Origin: Schoenoplectus triqueter
Taxonomy: Eukaryota > Streptophyta > Magnoliopsida > Poales > Cyperaceae
Length of the DNA stretch: 28,560 nucleotides
Assembly (NCBI GenBank): GCA_964058805.1
Contig: CAXKVV010001713.1
Coordinates: forward strand, 1-28,560
Direction: 5' to 3'
Below, piece by piece: positions 23,701 through 28,560 of this stretch (positions within the stretch are counted from its first letter, which is position 1; every line of letters begins with the position of its first letter). The position numbers and the translations under genes were made by a program. The notes below the pieces were generated by a model. The model did no database searches. It worked only from the letters and a program-made list of their open reading frames with translations, and was not told where the DNA came from.

Positions 23701-23747
23701 TCCGGGGGCGCAAAACATGAAAACGGGATAGGTACCGCCAAAACGTG
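23701..23747. repeat. 47-bp shortened monomer
   Basis: About ten bases are lost between 'gggatagg' and 'taccgcc', and one more G from the 'gccgaaaac' segment. This size class is not seen elsewhere in the window. Confidence 0.75.
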
Positions 23748-24152
23748 TCCGGGCGCGCAAAAATCGAAAACGGGATAGGACGCCATCGGTACCGCCGAAA
23801 ACGAGTCCGCGCGCGAAAAACTTGAAAACGGGAAAGGACGCCCTCGGTACCGCCGAAAACAAGTCTGGGCGCGCAAAACAAGAAAATGGGACCCGACGAC
23901 CTCGGCACCGCCGTAAACGAGTCCGGGCGCGCAAAGCATGAAATCGAGACCCTCGCCCATGGTACCGCCGAAAACAAGTCCGGGCGCGCAAAACATGAAA
24001 ACGGGACCCGACGACCTCGGCACCGCCGAAAACGTGTCCGGGCGCGCAAAACTTGAAAACGGGACAGGACGCCCTCGGTACCGCCCAAAACGAGTCCGGG
24101 AGCACAAAACATGAAAACGGGACCCAACGAACTCAGCAACGCCCAAAATGTG

Positions 24153-24222
24153 TCCGGGCGCGCAAAACTCGAAAACGGGACAGGAAATCAGGACCCTCGC
24201 CCACGGTACCGCCGAAAATGAG
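24153..24222. repeat. 70-bp composite monomer
   Basis: A D-type left part ('ctcgaaaacgggacagg') is joined directly to an F-type part ('aaatcaggaccctcgccc'). The length equals two monomers minus 46 bp. It looks like a deletion fusing adjacent D- and F-like units, out of register with the 58-bp period. Confidence 0.72.
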
Positions 24223-25460
24223 TCCGGGCGCGCAAAACATGAAAACGGGACCCGACGCCGTCGGCACCGTCGTAAACGAGTCCAGGCGCGCAAAACTTGA
24301 AACGGGAAAGGACGCCCTCGGTAACGCCGAAAACGAGTCCGGGCGCGCCAAACATGAAAACGGGACCCGACGACCTCGGCACCGCCGTAAACGAGTCCGG
24401 GCGCGCAAAACATGGAATCGGGAACCGTCGTCCACGGTACCGCCGAAAACGAGTTCGGGCGCGCAAAACATGAAAACGGGACCCGACGACCTCGGCACCG
24501 GCCAAAACGTGTCCGGGCGCGCAAACCTTGAAAACGGGACCCGACGCCCACGGCACCGCCGAAAACGAGTCCGGGCACGCAAAACATGTAAAAGGGACCC
24601 GACGCCCTCGGTACCGCCGAAAACGAGTCCTCGCGCGCAAAACTTGAAAACGGGACCCGACGCCCTCGGCACCGCCGAAAATGTGTCCGGGCGCGCAAAA
24701 CATGAAAACGGGACTCGACGACCTCGGCACCACCGAAAATGTGTACGGGCGCGCAAAACATGAAAACGGGACCCGACGCCCTCGGTACGGCCGAAAACGA
24801 GTTCGTGCGCGCAAAACATGAAAACGGGACCCGACGACCTCGGCACCGCCGAAAACGTGTCCGGGCGCTCAAAACTCGAAAAAGGGACAGGACGCCATCG
24901 GTACCGCCGAAAACGAGTCCGGGCACGCAAAACATGAAAACGGGAACCGACGCCCTCGGTACCGTCGAAAACGAGTCCGGGCGCACAAAACATGAAAACG
25001 GGACCCGACGACCTCGGCAACGCCCAAAACGTGTCCGGGCGCGCAAAACTCGAAAACGGGACAGGACACCATCGGTACCGCCCAAAACGAGTCTGGGCGC
25101 GCAAAACATGAAAACGGGACCCGACGCCCTCGGTACCGCCGAAAACGAGTCCGGGCGAGCAAAACTTGAAAACGGGACCCGACGAACTCGGCACCGCCCA
25201 AAACGTGTCCGGGCGCGCAAAACTTGAAAACGGGACAGGACACCCTCGGTACCGCCCAAAACGAGTCTGGGTGCGCAAAACATGAAATCGGGACCCGACG
25301 CCCTCGGTACAGCCGAAAACAAGTCCCGGCGCGCAAAACTTGAAAACCGGACCCGACGACCTCGGCACCGCCGAAAGCGTGTCCGGGCGCGCAAAACTTG
25401 AAACGGGAAAGGACGCCCTCGGTACCGCCGAAAACGAGTCCTCGCGCGCAAAACTTGAAA

Positions 25461-25924
25461 ACGGGACCTGACGCCCTCGGTACCGCAGAAAATGAGTCCG
25501 GGCGCGCAAAACATGGAAACGGGACCCGACAACCTCGGCACCGCCGAAAACGTGTTCGGGCGCGCCAAAACATGAAAACGGGAAAGGACGCCCTCGGTAC
25601 CGCCAAAAACGAATCCGGGCGCGAAAACTTGAAAACGGGAAAGAACGCCCTCGGAACCGCCGAAAACGAGTTCGGGCGCACAAAATATGAAAACGGGACC
25701 TGACGCCCTCGGTACCGCAGAAAATGAGTCCGGGCGCGCAAAACATGGAAACGGGACCCGACGACCTCGGCACCGCCGAAAACGTGTTCGGGCGCGCCAA
25801 AACATGAAAACGGGAAAGGACGCCCTCGGTACCGCCAAAAACGAATCCGGGCGCGAAAACTTGAAAACGGGAAAGAACGCCCTCGGAACCGCCGAAAACG
25901 AGTTCGGGCGCACAAAATATGAAA
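25461..25924. repeat. 232-bp (4-monomer) tandem duplication
   Basis: Copies are 25461-25692 and 25693-25924, nearly identical; I noticed 'gacaacctcgg' against 'gacgacctcgg'. Each contains one monomer with an extra C ('cgcgccaaaacatg') and one lacking a base ('gcgaaaacttg'), so the indels cancel and the length stays 4 x 58. A more diverged relative with an extra monomer lies near 27450-27650. Confidence 0.88.
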
Positions 25925-27169
25925 ACGGGACCCGACGCCCTCGGTACTATCGAAAAATAATCCGGGCGCGCAAAACATGAAAACGGGACCCGACGACGTC
26001 GACACCGCCGAAGACGTGTCCGGGCGCGCAAAACTCAAAAACGGGACAAGACGCCATCGGTACCGCCGAAAACGAGTCCGGGAGCGCAAAACATGAAAAC
26101 GAGACCCGACGCCCTCGGCACCGCCGAAAACGTGTCCGGGCGAGCAAAACTTGAAAACGGGACAGGACGCCCTCGGTACCGCCCAAAACGAGTCCGGGAG
26201 CGCAAAACATGAAAACGGGACCCGACGACCTCGGCACCGCCGAAAACGTGTCCGGGCGTGAAAAACTTGAATACGGGAAAGAACGCCCTCGGTACCGCCG
26301 AAAACTAGTCCGGGCGCGCAAAACATGAAAACGGGACCCGACGACCTCGGCACCGCCCAAAACGTGTTCGAGCGCGCAAAACTTGAAAACGGGACAAGAC
26401 GCCCTCGGTACCGCCGAAAACGAGTCCGGGAGCGCAAAACATGAAAACGAGACCCGACGCCCTCGGTTCCGCCGAAAACGAGTCCGGGCGCGCAAAACAA
26501 GAAAACTGGACCCGACAACCTCGGCACCGCCGAAAACGTGTCCGGGCGCGAAAAACTTGAAAACGGGAAAGAACGCCCTCGGTTCCGCCGAAAACGAGTC
26601 CGGGCGCGCAAAACATGAAAACGAGACCCGACGACCTCGGCACCGCCGAAAACGTGTCCGGGCGCGAAAAACTTGAAAACGGGAAAGAACGCCCTCGGTA
26701 CCTCCTAAAACGAGTCCGGACGCGCAAAACATGAAAACGGGACCCGACGACCTCGGCACCGCCGAAAACGTGTCCGGGCGCGAAAAACTTGAAAACGGGA
26801 CCCGACGACCTCGGCACCGCCGAAAACGAGTCCGGGCACGAAAAACTTGAAAACGGGACTCGACGACCTCGGCAACGCCCAACAAGTGTCCGGGCATGCA
26901 AAACTCGAAAACGGGACACGACGCCCTCGGTACCGCCGAAAATGAGTCCGGGCGAGCTAAACATGAAAACGGGACCCGATGCCCTCGGCACCGCCGTAAA
27001 CGAGTCCGGGTGCGCAAAACTTAAAAACGGGACCCGACGCCCTCGGTACCGCCAAAAACGAGTCCGGGCGCGCAAAACATGAAAACGGGACCCGACGACC
27101 TCGGCACCGCCCAAAACGTGTCTAGGCGCGCAAACCTTCAAAACGGGACAGGAAGCCCTCGACACCGCC

Positions 27170-27200
27170 GAAAACGGGACAGGACGCCCTCGGTACCGCC
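27170..27200. repeat. 31-bp truncated monomer, instance 7
   Basis: The left neighbour is B-type with 'ccttcaaaac' and 'acaggaagcc'. The right side continues with GTG, H, E and 'tcctcg' units, the full standard context. Confidence 0.85.
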
Positions 27201-27640
27201 GAAAACGTGTCCGGGCGCGCAAAACATGAAAACGGGACCCGACGCCCACGGTACCGCCGAAAACGAGTCCGGGCACGCAAAACATGTAAAAGGGACCTGA
27301 CGCCCTCGGTACCGTCGAAAACGAGTCCTCGCGCGCAAAACTTGAAAACGGGACCCGACGCCCTCGGTACCGCTGAAAATGAGTCCGGGCGCGCAAAACA
27401 TGAAAACGAGACCCGACGACCTCGGCACCGCCGAAAACGTGTACGGGCGCGCAAAACATGATAACGGGAAAGGACGCCCTCGGTACCGCCAAAAACGAAT
27501 CCGGGCGGGCAAAACATGAAAACGGGACCCGACGACCTCGGCACCGCCGAAAATGTGTGCGGGCGCGAAAACTTGAAAACGGGAAAGAACGCCCTCGGAA
27601 CCGCCGAAAACGAGTTCGGGCGCACAAAAGATGAAAACGG

Positions 27641-27756
27641 GACCCGACGCCCTCGGTACTGCCGAAAAATAGTCCGGGCGCACAAAACATGAAAGCGGGA
27701 CCCGACGCCCTCGGTACTGCCGAAAAATAGTCCGGGCGCACAAAACATGAAAACGG
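27641..27756. repeat. Two adjacent near-identical monomers
   Basis: Units at 27641-27698 and 27699-27756 share the unusual 'ggtactgccgaaaaatag' and 'gcgcacaaaac'; a G/A difference at 'gaaagcggg' is visible. This looks like a recent duplication of one 58-bp unit, the smallest amplification step in the window. Confidence 0.85.
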
Positions 27757-28560
27757 GACCCGACGACCTCGGCACCGCCCAAATCGTGTTCGGGCGCGCA
27801 AAACTTGAAAACGGGACAAGACGCCCTCGGTACCGCCGAAAACGAGTCCGGGAGCGCAATGCATGAAAACGGGACCCGACGCCCTCGGTTCCGCCGAAAA
27901 CGAGTCCGGGAGCGCAAAACAAGATAACGGGACCCGACGACCTCGGCACCGCCGAAAACGTGTCCTGGCGCGAAAAACTTGAAAACGGGATAGAACGCCC
28001 TCGGTACCGCCGAAAACGAGTCCGGGCGCGCAAAACATGAAAACGGGACCAGACGACCTCGGCACCGCCGAAAACGTTTCCGGGCGCGAAAAACTTGAAA
28101 ACGGGAAAGAACGCCCTCGGTACCGCCTAAAACGAGTCCGGGCGCGCAAAACATGAAAACGGGACCCGACGACCTCGGCTCCGCCAAAAACGAGTCCGGG
28201 CACGCAAAACTTGAAAACGGGACCCGACAACCTCGGCAACGCCGAAAACGTGTCCGGGCGCGCAAAACTCGAAAACGGGATAGGACGCCATCGGTACCGC
28301 CGAAATCGAGTCCGCGCGCGAAAAACTGGAAAACGAGAAAGGACGCCCTCGGTACCGCCGAAAATGAGTCCGGGCGCGCAAAACATGAAAACGGGACCCG
28401 ACGACCTCGGCACCGCCGTAAACGAGTCCGGGCGCGCAAAGCATGAAATCGGGACCCTCGCCCACGATACCGCCGAAAATAAGTCCGGGCGCGCAAAACA
28501 TGAAAACGGGACTCGACGACCTCGGTACGGCCGAAAACGAGTTCGGGCGCGCGAAACATG

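Larger units (their letters stand above)
19719..25913 (-). other. Longest stop-free minus-strand frame (2,064 codons); not called as a gene
   Basis: The frame runs from an ATG at its right end to a stop at its left end and encodes about 35 tandem 58-residue units rich in Arg, Phe, Pro, Ser and Cys, with recurring 'FSCFARPDSF' and 'RFRRYRGR' motifs. Each protein unit is the same 58-bp DNA read in its three frames in turn. The other two minus-strand frames are also mostly open, nothing flanks it as a promoter or intron, and the composition matches no family I know. I read it as a by-product of a stop-free consensus. Translation cannot be excluded from sequence alone. Confidence 0.08.
1..28560. 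repeat. 58-bp satellite array spanning the whole window
   Basis: The sequence is a head-to-tail tandem repeat with a 58-bp period from first to last base; successive 'tccggg' landmarks fall at 11, 68, 126, 184 and 242. Numbering the consensus from the G of 'gtccggg', landmarks are a BssHII-type GCGCGC at 7-12, GAAAACG at 20-26 and again at 51-57, and a KpnI-type GGTACC at 42-47. Consensus G+C is 37 of 58, with ten CpGs. All units lie in the same orientation. Recurrent variant positions define monomer types: GAG or GTG before TCC; CATG, CTTG or CTCG before AAAAC; ACCC, ACAG or AAAG in the centre; ACCTCGG or CCCTCGG; GGTACC or GGCACC; CCGAAAAC or CCGTAAAC. Neither array edge is reached, so 28.5 kb is a minimum length. 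I see no gene, RNA or mobile element. The family is not one I recognise; an rDNA-spacer subrepeat is an alternative but would be unusually long. Confidence 0.98.
18061..28560. repeat. Diverged right-hand satellite array
   Basis: About 180 monomers in the same orientation, with more private substitutions, small indels and composite units than the centre. No long HOR period persists here. Only local duplications are clear (19121-19758, 25461-25924, 27641-27756). Monomer-type order from the cassettes is still visible, for example at 19836-20241. There is no gene, RNA, transposon or unique sequence in these 10.5 kb. Confidence 0.85.

Noticed and set aside
1..28560. CRISPR array
   Set aside because: Units are contiguous 58-bp repeats with no unique spacers between short conserved repeats, and no cas genes are present.
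1..28560. CENP-B box (TTCGnnnnAnnCGGG) in the monomer
   Set aside because: Reading the consensus on both strands I found TTCGG on the minus strand, but the required A and CGGG do not fall at the right positions.
1..28560. Telomeric or subtelomeric TTAGGG/TTTAGGG-type repeats
   Set aside because: No such motif arrays are present; the unit is 58 bp and unrelated.
1..28560. Transposon or retroelement fragments
   Set aside because: No terminal inverted repeats, LTRs, poly-A tails, target-site duplications or transposase/reverse-transcriptase motifs interrupt the array; even irregular units are rearranged monomers.
1..28560. tRNA, rRNA or other structured RNA genes
   Set aside because: No tRNA A/B boxes in a cloverleaf context and no rRNA core sequence are visible. 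Short palindromes such as CGGTACCG are too small and too regular to support an RNA call.

Overview
The whole window is one uninterrupted tandem-repeat (satellite) array. The monomer is 58 bp, about 64% G+C, with ten CpG dinucleotides per consensus unit, and roughly 490-500 head-to-tail copies fill the 28,560 bases. No unique sequence, protein-coding gene, RNA gene, transposon, CRISPR array or array edge is visible. Long open frames exist on the minus strand, but they follow from the repeat: 58 is not a multiple of 3, the minus-strand consensus has no stop in any frame, and each frame therefore cycles through a 58-residue pattern made of the same DNA read three ways. I treat these frames as artefacts. 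The scale and the nested higher-order repeats (HORs) suggest eukaryotic heterochromatin (pericentromeric, subtelomeric or knob-like). I do not recognise the monomer and cannot name the organism. Frequent TG/CA variants at CpG positions are compatible with a genome that methylates cytosine.

Layout. Positions 1-570: ordinary monomers. 571-3480: an HOR of about 1.07-1.25 kb, two full copies and a shortened third. 3481-5440: diverged monomers, with a 5-monomer duplication (3960-4420) and a clean example of a 7-monomer cassette (4420-4825). 5441-14410: a family built on a 1,334-bp (23-monomer) HOR, carrying a nested 174-bp/812-bp duplication at 7535-9158 and a 290-bp duplication at 10550-11129. 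14411-17011: three nearly identical copies of an 867-bp (15-monomer) HOR. 17012-18060: remnants of the 23-mer family with a 637-bp repeat. 18061-28560: a more diverged array with only local duplications (19121-19758, 25461-25924, 27641-27756).

How the parts relate. Monomers fall into recognisable types that keep a fixed order across the window, including a 7-type cassette of 406 bp and an H-E-'tcctcg' run. This order appears in both the recently amplified blocks and the diverged right-hand array, so it looks older than the present HORs. Spacing arithmetic (23, 23+14+3, 15 and 11 monomers) and hybrid monomers at block junctions point to repeated unequal exchange. A rare 31-bp truncated monomer in the same sequence context at seven places is a useful marker of shared descent.
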